From positions 1 to 60,721 of the IMG/VR virus record IMGVR_UViG_3300042503_002233: 60,721 bases of DNA, one strand, 5' to 3'. Made by a program: the position numbers and the translations under genes. The DNA comes from a virus. Shown in pieces: positions 54,376 to 60,721 of the stretch; position 1 is the stretch's first letter, and each line of letters opens with the position of its first letter. The notes under the pieces were generated by a model, which was not told the origin of the DNA, ran no database searches, and saw only the letters and a list, made by a program, of their open reading frames with translations.

Positions 54376-54567
54376 ATGCGTGACTACTATTCTGCGCCGG
54401 GGTTGCGCCCCGAACAAAACCAAAACGAAGACGAACCAGAACTGCAGTGGCTTGAAGACAGCATAAACTACTTGGTGACAACTACGTTTATCTGTATCGG
54501 GTTAATTTGCAAGGCCGTTTTCACAGGAATTGTTCTGGCTTACGAGGGGCTGCGTAAACAGCCCTGA
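54376..54567 (+). CDS. Small single-pass membrane protein
   Basis: A 63-residue protein starting at the second half of CATATG, back to back with terL. The N-terminus is polar and acidic (PEQNQNEDEPELQWLEDSIN), followed by a hydrophobic helix (LVTTTFICIGLICKAVFTGI) and a short basic end. It might be a small inner-membrane protein (superinfection or lysis accessory). Shine-Dalgarno AGGTG. Confidence 0.55.
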   Translation: MRDYYSAPGLRPEQNQNEDEPELQWLEDSINYLVTTTFICIGLICKAVFTGIVLAYEGLRKQP

Positions 54568-54587
54568 TAGTTCCGGCTAGCAAGCAA

Positions 54588-54608
54588 TGTGTATACTAGG
54601 CAGTATAC
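54588..54608 (+). promoter_or_regulatory. TGTGTATACT motif within a perfect inverted repeat
   Basis: TGTGTATACT (54588-54597) overlaps the palindrome GTATACT-AGGC-AGTATAC (54591-54608), which also places TATACT on the minus strand. It could be a two-way promoter or an operator over the -10 box. The next right-facing start is 23 bases downstream. Confidence 0.5.
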
Positions 54609-54630
54609 CGTTGTTTGAAAGGAGTGACAC

Positions 54631-54894
54631 ATGCCACAAATGGGACGAAGCGCAAAACTGTATATGGAACGGAAACTGCCGCAATTTCAAAACACATTGC
54701 GCGGACCGGGACCTCAACTGTACCTCAATGACAACCCAGTGCACCATCTAAAACTTGAATCTCCGCTGCCACACCCCGAGTATTCCTACAACAGAAAATA
54801 CGTCGATGGAGGAAAAACAAAGCCATGGCCGGACGGAAATTTTGGCGGGAACGCAACTGGCGGCACAAATAACACATGCACCACGTGCTCCTAA
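54631..54894 (+). CDS. Small Pro/Gly/Asn-rich protein
   Basis: An 87-residue protein behind AAGGAGT. It is rich in Pro, Asn, Tyr and Gly, with a glycine-rich C-terminus ending CTTCS (a CxxC). Disordered or virion-associated in character. It is the first gene after the inverted-repeat promoter region. The stop overlaps the next start (TAATG). Function unknown. Confidence 0.5.
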   Translation: MPQMGRSAKLYMERKLPQFQNTLRGPGPQLYLNDNPVHHLKLESPLPHPEYSYNRKYVDGGKTKPWPDGNFGGNATGGTNNTCTTCS

Positions 54895-55085
54895 TGCCAA
54901 AAAATCATGACCTAAACAAATCGTTTGTCCAAATCGCCGGCGTAGTTATGCTTAGCGGCGTTCTTGCCGCGTTTTATAGCGGAATTGGTGGGTTATTCGC
55001 CGCCTGTTTTGTCTGCTATTTTATGCTCGTTTCCGTGAACGCGATCAAACGCGGAGAAAGCGCAAAAAAGAGGCTACAAAGATGA
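54894..55085 (+). CDS. Small membrane protein with two hydrophobic segments
   Basis: The start at ATG 54894 is coupled by TAATG; an in-frame ATG at 54876 is possible. The 63-residue product has two hydrophobic stretches (FVQIAGVVMLSGVLAAFYSG and LFAACFVCYFMLVSV) and a basic C-terminus, the layout of a small holin-like or accessory membrane protein. The holin role is only a possibility; no lysis enzyme is nearby. Confidence 0.5.
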   Translation: MPKNHDLNKSFVQIAGVVMLSGVLAAFYSGIGGLFAACFVCYFMLVSVNAIKRGESAKKRLQR

Positions 55086-55480
55086 CCTCGCTGGATTTCG
55101 TCGCTGTTGTGTTTGCATCTGGCGCGATTATTGAAGTGTGGCACAAAGGCTCAATTTTTGAAACCGCGCGGGCATATGTGCAAACGTGGCAAGATAACAC
55201 GTCGCCGGAAACGCTGAAAGGGCGACTCTGGGAACTAATTATGTGCCCGTTCTGCAAGAGTTACCACATCCCTGCGTATCTTTTTTTGCTCCTCTTGGCA
55301 GGCGATTGGCTTGGAGCTACGATGGGCGCGCTTGTCCGCGTCGGCGTATACGGCCTCGCCGCCACAAGAATCGGGAATCTAATCGACGGCTTAGTGCCGG
55401 CCAGAATGAAGTATGATCCGCCGTTAATCACTTTTGGAGAAGAGCATGGACGTTCCGTCCCTGAATCAACAAACGCTTAA
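55082..55480 (+). CDS. Membrane protein, possibly DUF1360-like
   Basis: A 132-residue protein: an N-terminal hydrophobic stretch, then RLWELIMCPFCKSYHIPAYL, a Cys-x-x-Cys before a membrane helix as in DUF1360 proteins, and another helix (LGATMGALVRVGVYGLAAT). DUF1360-type proteins are small membrane proteins common in phages. It overlaps both neighbours, so it is co-translated. Function unknown. Confidence 0.55.
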   Translation: MTSLDFVAVVFASGAIIEVWHKGSIFETARAYVQTWQDNTSPETLKGRLWELIMCPFCKSYHIPAYLFLLLLAGDWLGATMGALVRVGVYGLAATRIGNLIDGLVPARMKYDPPLITFGEEHGRSVPESTNA

Positions 55481-55874
55481 TCAACCAGAAAAACCAGCAA
55501 TCGAAAGCAACTCGCGCCTCCCGTACGACGTAGAACTGTACCGACAAGCAGAAGAATTTTGCGTCAAGGCTATTGAATCGCTCCCAGAACTTCACGGCTT
55601 GGCTATCGTACCCATCTGGACGAACCAGCCTGAAAATACGCCTCCCGGCCTACTCCGACTGCGCGATCCGTCGGCGCCATATCTGGCTAGTGTTTTGCGG
55701 CTAATGAGCCGGCTTGCCGCGTTCAACGTTGAATTGCACCGCGATTTTATGTCGCAAATCAAGATGTTTGACAACTACGCCGCGCAACTTGCTGAGAAGA
55801 TCAAAGAGCAAACAGACGAAATGACGCGCTTACAAGCAGAAAGGTCGAATGACGCACCCAACGGAAATTCTTAG
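55446..55874 (+). CDS. Unknown helical protein
   Basis: ATG 55446 follows GGAGAAG. The 142-residue product is mainly helical and ends with a likely coiled coil (NYAAQLAEKIKEQTDEMTRL). A central SLPELHGLAIVPIWTNQPEN is conserved-looking. No domain recognised. It overlaps the next gene by 26 bases. Confidence 0.5.
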   Translation: MDVPSLNQQTLNQPEKPAIESNSRLPYDVELYRQAEEFCVKAIESLPELHGLAIVPIWTNQPENTPPGLLRLRDPSAPYLASVLRLMSRLAAFNVELHRDFMSQIKMFDNYAAQLAEKIKEQTDEMTRLQAERSNDAPNGNS

Positions 55875-56163
55875 CGCCGCAATTCAAGTAAACGCGTCGC
55901 AGAAAGATTTGATCCGCATCTTAGCCGCGCAGTTTTCGCACATGGAACAAGGCGAGGCGAGAACCGCGCTAGAGCGCCTGCATAACGTCGTTTGGTCAAA
56001 CGAAGAGCTTCTTGATCAATTTGAACTCTCGCACTTTGACCCGCCGTACGTACACGTGATCAGAAAAGCGGACTGCGTACGCGGCACAGTGGCTTTTATT
56101 GACTCGCCCAGACTTTATTTCGCGTTTGAACCGGAAGAACAGAATGACGCAAGAACGGCGTGA
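55849..56163 (+). CDS. Unknown small protein
   Basis: A 104-residue protein with Shine-Dalgarno AAAGG. The N-terminal half is helical (LIRILAAQFSHMEQGEARTA); the C-terminal half is beta-rich (PPYVHVIRKADCVRGTVAFI) and may form a small barrel. It overlaps the next gene by 20 bases. Function unknown. Confidence 0.5.
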   Translation: MTHPTEILSAAIQVNASQKDLIRILAAQFSHMEQGEARTALERLHNVVWSNEELLDQFELSHFDPPYVHVIRKADCVRGTVAFIDSPRLYFAFEPEEQNDARTA

Positions 56164-56605
56164 ATACGACACCGGAGCGGTCCGAAGCGGCGATTGCGAG
56201 CAGACAAGGTATGACCTAATATCACCCATCGGCCTTGAGCGGTTGGCACAGACATACGCCGAGGGCGCGGCAAAATTTGGAGAGTTCAACTGGGAAAACG
56301 GAATGCCCGTTACCGACCTGTTGAATCACGCGATTGCGCACATCTACAAGTTTTTGCGCGGCGACCGAGCAGAAGACCACTTGGCGCACGCCGCGTGGAA
56401 TCTGCTTGGCGCAATTCACTCGCTCGACATGTGGCCGGAACTTAATGCCGGCTCGCTGCGGGGCGCCGGATGCACCTGCCCGCCAAAAGCGGTCTCGTCG
56501 AGTAAATCAGACGAAATCGTGATGGATATCGAACAAGCCGGCGAAAGAACTTTTGTCGTCGGCACATCTGCAGAAATAGAAAAGCTGCGCAAAGCTATTT
56601 CCTGA
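56144..56605 (+). CDS. dATP/dGTP pyrophosphohydrolase-like protein (DUF5664-type)
   Basis: The start is ATG 56144. Residues about 22-95 (RYDLISPIGLERLAQTYAEG, AAKFGEFNWENGMPV, LLNHAIAHIYKFLRG, EDHLAHAAWNLLGAI) match the all-helical phage family annotated as dATP/dGTP diphosphohydrolase, related to MazG-type enzymes that cleave dNTPs to dNMP and pyrophosphate. Acidic residues (Glu, Glu-Asp) are at plausible metal positions. Such enzymes shape the nucleotide pool and, in some phages (MazZ), support 2-aminoadenine DNA; no PurZ or matching polymerase is visible here. The last 50 residues are an unrelated tail. Confidence 0.72.
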   Translation: MTQERREYDTGAVRSGDCEQTRYDLISPIGLERLAQTYAEGAAKFGEFNWENGMPVTDLLNHAIAHIYKFLRGDRAEDHLAHAAWNLLGAIHSLDMWPELNAGSLRGAGCTCPPKAVSSSKSDEIVMDIEQAGERTFVVGTSAEIEKLRKAIS

Positions 56606-56752
56606 AAAAGCTGAATAAACAGGCCGAAATACACGGTCTAAATTTTTCTGCTGCCCGGGTATTGATTTTTGTTTTACCGGGTATATGGTGAAAACAAGTC
56701 ACCCGTTTGAAGGCTTGAAACGGTCAGGCCGACGGAACACAAGGAGAAAAAC
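56606..56752 (+). promoter_or_regulatory. Gap before the acidic HTH gene, CAAGGA-containing leader
   Basis: The gap contains TTGATT and TATATG (14 apart, weak promoter), a repeated CGGGTAT, and just before the start GACGGAACACAAGGAG, where a CAAGGA core overlaps the Shine-Dalgarno. It may be a promoter plus CsrA-responsive leader; no stable hairpin was seen. Confidence 0.3.
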
Positions 56753-57613
56753 ATGGCAAAGAAGCTTGGGCTCATAAACCCAGCACAGTTGTGGGGCAAG
56801 CCGTTACGCTCGGTAGCCTCACAAAAAGCCGAAGGAAAAAAGGTCACAGGGACGATGACCCACGACGAAGACGTTACGGATGACGAAATTGATGTCGATG
56901 CCGAACTGGCGCCCGCAGACGCTGAAGAAGACGAACTGCAAGCCATTGAAGCAGAATCTGAAACGGAAGTAACCGACGATATCGAAGACGGCGATCCAGA
57001 AGAAAACGCCGAAGACGATGAGCCGGAATATTCCGATGACGATAGCGACGTCTCGGATCAAACCGAAGACGCCGTCGAGGCTGATGAAGAAGTCGTCACC
57101 GCTGTGGTTGACGAAAACGAAGAAGAAGTTGGGGAGGCAGAAATCCCCGCCACTACAGGGAAAAGTTCTATGTCTGAAAAAATGAGTCTGTCTGATCACG
57201 TTCGTGCTGAAATCGCTCGTCGCCAGAAGGCCGGTGAGACCCCGATCCGCGGCAAAGATATCGTTGAAACGCTGGCTAAGCGCAAGCTCAATGTCAGCCC
57301 GGCGCAGGTCAGCCAGTTGCTCAAGAAGGCCGGTCTCGGTGGCCAGCCTCGCGGCAAGAAGGCAGAGGCCACTGTCGCTGCCGGGGTTGAGAAGAGCCGC
57401 GCCGCTGGCAAGGGCGCCAAGAAGAACGTCACGCCCGCGCCGCAGCCGAACAAGGTGGCTGCAAAGGCCCGTCCCGAGACCAACGGGTTCCGTGTGCCCA
57501 TGGAGCAGTTGCAGGCGGCTGAGGCTTTCGTGGCGTCCTGCGGCGGCTCGTTCCAGTCGGCCGAGCGTATCCTGACGGCTGCGGCTCAACTTTCGCAGAC
57601 GTTCGGCAACTGA
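56753..57613 (+). CDS. Acidic N-terminus / helix-turn-helix / basic C-terminus protein
   Basis: The 286-residue protein has a long Asp/Glu region (about 37-130), then a helix-turn-helix-like domain (about 150-190, TPIRGKDIVETLAKRKLNVS, PAQVSQLLKKAGL), an Ala/Lys-rich linker (195-240) and a helical end. The helix-turn-helix recalls small domains seen in planctomycete proteins. An internal in-frame ATG at 57170 with AGGG upstream could give a 147-residue short form with only the DNA-binding and basic parts, and codon usage becomes C-ending from that point. The role is probably DNA or nucleoid binding. Confidence 0.6.
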   Translation: MAKKLGLINPAQLWGKPLRSVASQKAEGKKVTGTMTHDEDVTDDEIDVDAELAPADAEEDELQAIEAESETEVTDDIEDGDPEENAEDDEPEYSDDDSDVSDQTEDAVEADEEVVTAVVDENEEEVGEAEIPATTGKSSMSEKMSLSDHVRAEIARRQKAGETPIRGKDIVETLAKRKLNVSPAQVSQLLKKAGLGGQPRGKKAEATVAAGVEKSRAAGKGAKKNVTPAPQPNKVAAKARPETNGFRVPMEQLQAAEAFVASCGGSFQSAERILTAAAQLSQTFGN

Positions 57614-57621
57614 CAGTTGCG

Positions 57622-57691
57622 CTAACCTACCGCCCATCAAAGGGGCCGGTCGTTACGGCTACAACCGACGATCGGCCCCGGGCGGGGTTAG
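57622..57691 (+). ncRNA. Highly structured 70-nt RNA element
   Basis: Nested stems: CTAACC/GGTTAG (57622-57627 with 57686-57691), CCGCCC/GGGCGG (57630-57635 with 57680-57685), GGGGCCG/CGGCCCC (57642-57648 with 57673-57679) and an inner imperfect GTCGTT/AACCGAC. The result is one long rod. No clear T-run follows. It may terminate the upstream transcript or regulate the next gene. Confidence 0.6.
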
Positions 57692-57724
57692 AAGCTCTTT
57701 CACGGCCCGCTTTGTACGGGCATT

Positions 57725-57752
57725 GTCGCAGGCCCGCTGGCCGCGACGTTTT
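57725..57752 (+). terminator. Hairpin with TTTT just before a Shine-Dalgarno
   Basis: GTCGC and GCGAC enclose GGCC-CGCT-GGCC, giving nine pairs with one bulge, followed by GTTTT and at once by AGGAGG. Another stem GCCCG/CGGGC is just upstream. This arrangement of stems and a T-run before the gene resembles an attenuator. Confidence 0.5.
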
Positions 57753-57765
57753 AGGAGGCCCACAG

Positions 57766-58062
57766 GTGCCTACAAATGATTGCCGCTTTGTGCGGCGAAG
57801 TGAACTTACGCCCGGCAACGTCATCGTTATGCGACAGGGCACTATTAAACGTATTCACGTCAATCAGCACATGATCCGCCGGAACAAAACAACTGGCGAG
57901 CATAATAACGTCATTACAGTTCAATGGCGCAATAAATCGTACCCAGTCGAAAAGGTACAGATTAAAGGCCCGGCTGAAGCTATCTACTCACCGGAAAAAC
58001 CCTTGAGTTGCGGAGCCCGTGTTTGGGTCGAAACCAAGGGCGAAGTCATCGTTACCTGTTAA
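57766..58062 (+). CDS. Small beta-barrel (KOW/EF-P N-domain-like) protein
   Basis: GTG 57766 follows AGGAGG by seven bases. The 98-residue product has SELTPGNVIVMRQGTIKRIH, then NVITVQWRNKSYPVEKVQI, an SH3-like strand order resembling the N-terminal domain of EF-P or KOW proteins. Similarity is by eye only. It is the first gene of the DUF1257/AAA module and lies behind two strong RNA structures. Confidence 0.5.
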   Translation: MPTNDCRFVRRSELTPGNVIVMRQGTIKRIHVNQHMIRRNKTTGEHNNVITVQWRNKSYPVEKVQIKGPAEAIYSPEKPLSCGARVWVETKGEVIVTC

Positions 58063-58081
58063 AACCACTACAAGACAAACC

Positions 58082-58447
58082 ATGTCACACATCGTTCAAA
58101 TCAAAACCGAAGTTCGCGACGCTAATGCTATTTCTGCGGCCTGTAAGCGGCTGGGCCTCGAACAGCCCGTTGCCGGCCATCATGTTCTATTCGCCGGCCA
58201 GTCTGCCGACGGTCTGGCCGTAAAACTTCCCGGCTGGACGTACGCCGCGGTCTTCAACGTCGATACCGGCGCGGCCGCGTACGACAACTACAACGGCTCT
58301 TGGGGTCGGCAGGAGGAACTGGATAAGTTCCTGCAGGCCTACGCCGTCGAGAAGGCGATTTACGAGGCGCAGAAGGGCGGCTACTCGGTGTACGAGGAAA
58401 CGCTGCCGGACGGTTCGATCAAGCTTAACATCACTGTGGAGGCCTAA
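58082..58447 (+). CDS. DUF1257 (Ycf35-like) protein
   Basis: The 121-residue protein starts MSHIVQIKTEVRDANAISAA, then KRLGLEQPV, matching the opening of DUF1257/Ycf35 proteins (Met-Ser-His, Thr-Lys/Glu-x-Arg-Asp). It ends with a beta region typical of the family (GSIKLNITVEA). Ycf35 homologues occur in cyanobacteria, plastids and other bacteria, near DUF2997 and Ycf46-like genes; their function is unknown. Codons are highly biased, as for the sheath gene. Confidence 0.78.
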   Translation: MSHIVQIKTEVRDANAISAACKRLGLEQPVAGHHVLFAGQSADGLAVKLPGWTYAAVFNVDTGAAAYDNYNGSWGRQEELDKFLQAYAVEKAIYEAQKGGYSVYEETLPDGSIKLNITVEA

Positions 58448-58451
58448 TTAC

Positions 58452-58643
58452 ATGTCAAAGATCATTCAGGTAATCGTAAACAACAAGGGCGAAACGAAGA
58501 TTGAAACGAGCGGCTTTTCTGGTAGCTCGTGTCAGGACGCCACCCGCGCGCTGGAGCAGGCTCTGGGCGCCAAGGTCGATGAGACACTGACGGGCGAATA
58601 TTACACCGCCAGCAACGAACAGCAGATCGAAGCGCAGAACTAA
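58452..58643 (+). CDS. DUF2997 small protein
   Basis: The 63-residue protein has VIVNNKGETKIETSGFSGSS followed by CQDATRALEQALG, the mark of DUF2997, including the central Cys in Gly-Ser-Ser-Cys. The family is usually next to DUF1257, as here (four bases apart). Function unknown; a conserved single Cys could bind iron-sulfur, ligand or partner. Confidence 0.78.
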   Translation: MSKIIQVIVNNKGETKIETSGFSGSSCQDATRALEQALGAKVDETLTGEYYTASNEQQIEAQN

Positions 58644-58659
58644 CTTACAAGGGGACTAC

Positions 58660-60156
58660 ATGTCGCTCGAACAGGAAATCAAAGAACTCGTCTGTGCCGG
58701 TTTTTCCGGTATCTGGGTCGAAACCATGGAATGCGACGACGCTGTCGCTGCTATTAAGAAGGTCTGCGAGGATCGTAAGTGGGGTTTCGACGTCTGGGAC
58801 ATCGACCGGCAGCTTTATTCCGGCATGATCGCTGCGCCGGGCCCGCTGCAGGCGATTCGCTCGATGGACCTGCCAAAAACAAACGAGACGCAGATTCTCG
58901 TCCTCAAAAACTTTCACCGCTATCTCCCCAATCCCGAGGTCGTGCAGGCGCTGGCAAACCGCGTCGTGCAGGGCAAGGGCGAAGGCCGTTATGTTGTCAT
59001 TGTTTCGCCGACCGTGTCCCTGCAGCCCGAGGTCGAAAAGCTGTTTACCGTGATTCATCACGAGCTTCCTGACGAGCAGCAGCTTAAAACCATCTGCAGC
59101 GATTTGTTTGCGGAGGGTTCGGCGTTTGAGAAGCCGACTGATGAGCAGGTCAACAACGTCGTCGATGCCTCTCGTGGCCTGACCCGACAGGAGGCCGAGA
59201 ACGCGTACGCGCTGTCTCTGGTGCGGCATAACAAGCTGGAAGCCGATACGATTTGGGGTATCAAGGCTCAGACGCTCGAAAAGAGCGGCACCATGACCCT
59301 GTATCGCGGCGATGCCAACTTCGAGAACCTTGGCGGCCTCGAAAACCTCAAGCAGTTCTGCATCCGCGCCATGCGTCGGCAAGGCGAGAAAAACGTCGAT
59401 AAACGACCAAAGGGCGTGCTCCTGCTGTCGCCTCCGGGCTGCGGCAAGTCTCAGTTCGCCAAGGCACTGGGCAACGAGGTAGGCCGTCCGACGGTCATGC
59501 TCGACTTCGGCAGCCTGATGGGCAAGTTCGTCGGCGAGTCCGAGGGTAACATGCGTCGGGCGCTCAAGCAGGTCGACGCGATGGCTCCGTGCGTTCTGTT
59601 CGTTGACGAGATCGAGAAGGGTCTGGCGGGCGTTGGCGCGTCCGGCCAGACCGACAGCGGCGTTTCTGCGCGGCTGTTTGGCACGCTGCTGACGTGGCTC
59701 AACGACCATACGTCGGACGTGTTCTTCATCGGCACCTGTAACGACGCCAGTCAGCTTCCGGCACCGTTCGCCCGTGCCGAGCGTTTCGACGGCGTGTTCT
59801 TTGTAGACCTGCCCGGCGACGAGCAGCGGCAGCGTATCTGGGATATCTATCTAAATCACTTTGGCATCGACAAGGCGCAGCAGCGTCCTGACGACACCAA
59901 CTGGACTGGCGCCGAGGTCAAGGCGTGCTGCCGTCTGGCGGCGCTTCTGGACATCCCGCTCATCGAAGCGGCCCAGAACGTCGTGCCGGTGGCTGTAACC
60001 AGCGCCGAGCAGATCGAGAGCCTGCGCAAGTGGGCTGAAGGTCGATGCCTGTCGGCTGACAACCCGGGGCTGTACACGCGCGTGGGAAAAGCCCGACCGG
60101 CGATCGCCGCAAGCGGTCGCCGTAAGATTGCCGCCCCGTCGGCGTCTGATAACTGA
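58660..60156 (+). CDS. AAA+ ATPase, Ycf46-like
   Basis: The 498-residue protein has an N-terminal domain (IKELVCAGFSGIWVETMECD) found in Ycf46-type ATPases and a single AAA+ module: Walker A PPGCGKS (258-264), Walker B VLFVDE (312-317, Asp316-Glu317), sensor 1 GTCND (Asn361) and Arg-finger-like RAERFDG. Shine-Dalgarno AAGGGG. AAA+ proteins form hexamers that unfold or remodel partners; here the DUF1257 and DUF2997 proteins upstream are likely partners. Codon bias suggests abundant product. The short basic end (AASGRRKIAAP) is unassigned. Confidence 0.87.
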   Translation: MSLEQEIKELVCAGFSGIWVETMECDDAVAAIKKVCEDRKWGFDVWDIDRQLYSGMIAAPGPLQAIRSMDLPKTNETQILVLKNFHRYLPNPEVVQALANRVVQGKGEGRYVVIVSPTVSLQPEVEKLFTVIHHELPDEQQLKTICSDLFAEGSAFEKPTDEQVNNVVDASRGLTRQEAENAYALSLVRHNKLEADTIWGIKAQTLEKSGTMTLYRGDANFENLGGLENLKQFCIRAMRRQGEKNVDKRPKGVLLLSPPGCGKSQFAKALGNEVGRPTVMLDFGSLMGKFVGESEGNMRRALKQVDAMAPCVLFVDEIEKGLAGVGASGQTDSGVSARLFGTLLTWLNDHTSDVFFIGTCNDASQLPAPFARAERFDGVFFVDLPGDEQRQRIWDIYLNHFGIDKAQQRPDDTNWTGAEVKACCRLAALLDIPLIEAAQNVVPVAVTSAEQIESLRKWAEGRCLSADNPGLYTRVGKARPAIAASGRRKIAAPSASDN

Positions 60157-60193
60157 TTTTCACAGATAAGCCCAGTTTCACTACGCAGTGAAA

Positions 60194-60529
60194 ATGAGCT
60201 TAAACCAAAAAACACATATGACCGACATAGAAAAAGCACTTAACGACGGCTACGCAATTGTTGTTTACCCCAACGCGCTGGGCACAGCCACGCTCGCGCT
60301 AGTTGACGGAGAAGACTGGGCAAATGTCCAAATTGTCATGGAAGATTTGCCTGATGAACGAGTTGTCGACGTGACTAGACCTACAGGTCCAGAGGCGATC
60401 GAGGCCGGCGTTTCTCGCGTCGGCCGGAAGATGCGGCGCGAAGGCGAGTACGAAAACTGGGACGAAAAGATGAAAGAGTTTGGCTTGCCAAACGCGTCTG
60501 AACGCCCATCACAACACGCAAAGGATTAA
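60194..60529 (+). CDS. Small unknown protein downstream of the AAA gene
   Basis: ATG 60194 or ATG 60218 may be the start; neither has a strong Shine-Dalgarno. The product (103-111 residues) has a beta-rich N-terminus (YAIVVYPNALGTATLALVDG) and a charged helical end. It is 37-61 bases after the AAA gene, so it is probably in the same transcript. Function unknown. Confidence 0.5.
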   Translation: MSLNQKTHMTDIEKALNDGYAIVVYPNALGTATLALVDGEDWANVQIVMEDLPDERVVDVTRPTGPEAIEAGVSRVGRKMRREGEYENWDEKMKEFGLPNASERPSQHAKD

Positions 60530-60530
60530 C

Positions 60531-60721
60531 ATGGCAGAAGAAGTAATTGACGTAGCGGACAGCCAGCAGGCCGTGCAAAGCACCGCCAATGAATTGCGCC
60601 AGACAATGGGCGCCGTCAAGTTGTCGTTCTCGTGGCTAGGCACCCAGCGCAAGCTGTCCGACACCCAGACTAAGCAGGCGGCCGACACTTTTCACGCCGC
60701 AACCGATCTGGTCACCGCTTC
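60531..60721 (+). CDS. Unknown protein, C-terminus cut by window
   Basis: ATG 60531 starts one base after the previous stop. The visible 63 residues (MAEEVIDVADSQQAVQSTAN, LRQTMGAVKLSFSWLGTQRK, LSDTQTKQAADTFHAATDLV) show a beta strand then helices. I have a recollection of similar proteins in planctomycetes and large phages, but could not confirm it. It belongs to the end of the AAA module by position. Confidence 0.5.
   Translation, partial: MAEEVIDVADSQQAVQSTANELRQTMGAVKLSFSWLGTQRKLSDTQTKQAADTFHAATDLVTA

Noticed and set aside
54376-54423. N-terminal extension of terL to TTG 54423
   Set aside because: Non-ATG, no Shine-Dalgarno, and it would overlap the right-facing membrane gene; ATG 54375 fits the abutting-start pattern.
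54894-55085. Holin assignment for the two-helix membrane protein
   Set aside because: Topology alone is not enough and no endolysin is nearby; kept as a membrane protein of unknown role.
58645-59709. 354-codon minus-strand frame under the AAA+ gene
   Set aside because: The plus strand has complete AAA+ motifs; the minus frame is a shadow of strongly biased codons.

Overview
The window is a stretch of a large, tailed, contractile bacteriophage (myovirus-type) genome, or a prophage or metagenomic copy of one. It holds an almost complete tail gene set: sheath, tube, spike, a frameshifted chaperone pair, tape measure, baseplate hub and wedge genes, and a long run of adhesin genes. It also holds the large terminase subunit, a tRNA and many small tightly packed genes. 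No major capsid, portal, polymerase, lysis or integrase gene was recognised, so the genome extends well beyond both ends; the first and last genes are cut by the window. The host cannot be fixed. A phage CsrA with matching RNA sites would suit a host that itself uses Csr regulation, while the DUF1257/DUF2997/Ycf46 group and a helix-turn-helix domain recall cyanobacteria and planctomycetes. Both hints are weak.

Layout: 1-2.1 kb, neck or tail-completion proteins. 2.2-6.3 kb, sheath and tube behind a promoter-like motif. 6.3-15.7 kb, spike, chaperone pair with a slippery AAATTTT site, and tape measure. 15.7-25.1 kb, baseplate genes interrupted by a sigma-70-like factor. 25.1-41.1 kb, tail-tip and adhesin genes: five tandem paralogues, a 1,519-residue cysteine-repeat protein ending in collagen repeats, a second collagen-like protein and an Ig-like protein. 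41.2-45.1 kb, small genes, csrA and two left-facing genes with a candidate small RNA between two left-facing terminators. 45.1-50.4 kb, a primase-like zinc-finger protein, an Asp-rich protein, an endonuclease V-like glycosylase and tRNA-Thr(TGT). 50.4-56.6 kb, small accessory genes, the left-facing terminase and a dATP/dGTP pyrophosphohydrolase-like gene. 56.7-60.7 kb, an acidic helix-turn-helix protein, structured RNA leaders and a DUF1257/DUF2997/Ycf46-like AAA+ ATPase module.

The strongest idea is a possible phage-borne Csr (carbon storage regulator) circuit. csrA lies about 400 bp from a candidate antisense-strand RNA of about 120 nt that carries three CAAGGA motifs and one more GGA, has a sigma-70-like promoter and ends in a strong intrinsic terminator, as expected of a CsrB/RsmZ-type decoy. 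The start region of the 732-residue tail gene at 25133 forms a small hairpin almost identical to the published CsrA SELEX ligand. The leaders of the sheath gene and of an acetyltransferase gene present the Shine-Dalgarno GGA in ANGGAN hexaloops. Together with the sigma factor, this suggests that the phage controls its late genes at both transcriptional and translational levels. The motifs are visible in the sequence; the circuit itself is inference.

The three left-facing genes start back to back with right-facing genes at CATG, CATG and CATATG, with no divergent intergenic space. Most genes are spaced by only a few bases or overlap through ATGA or TAATG.
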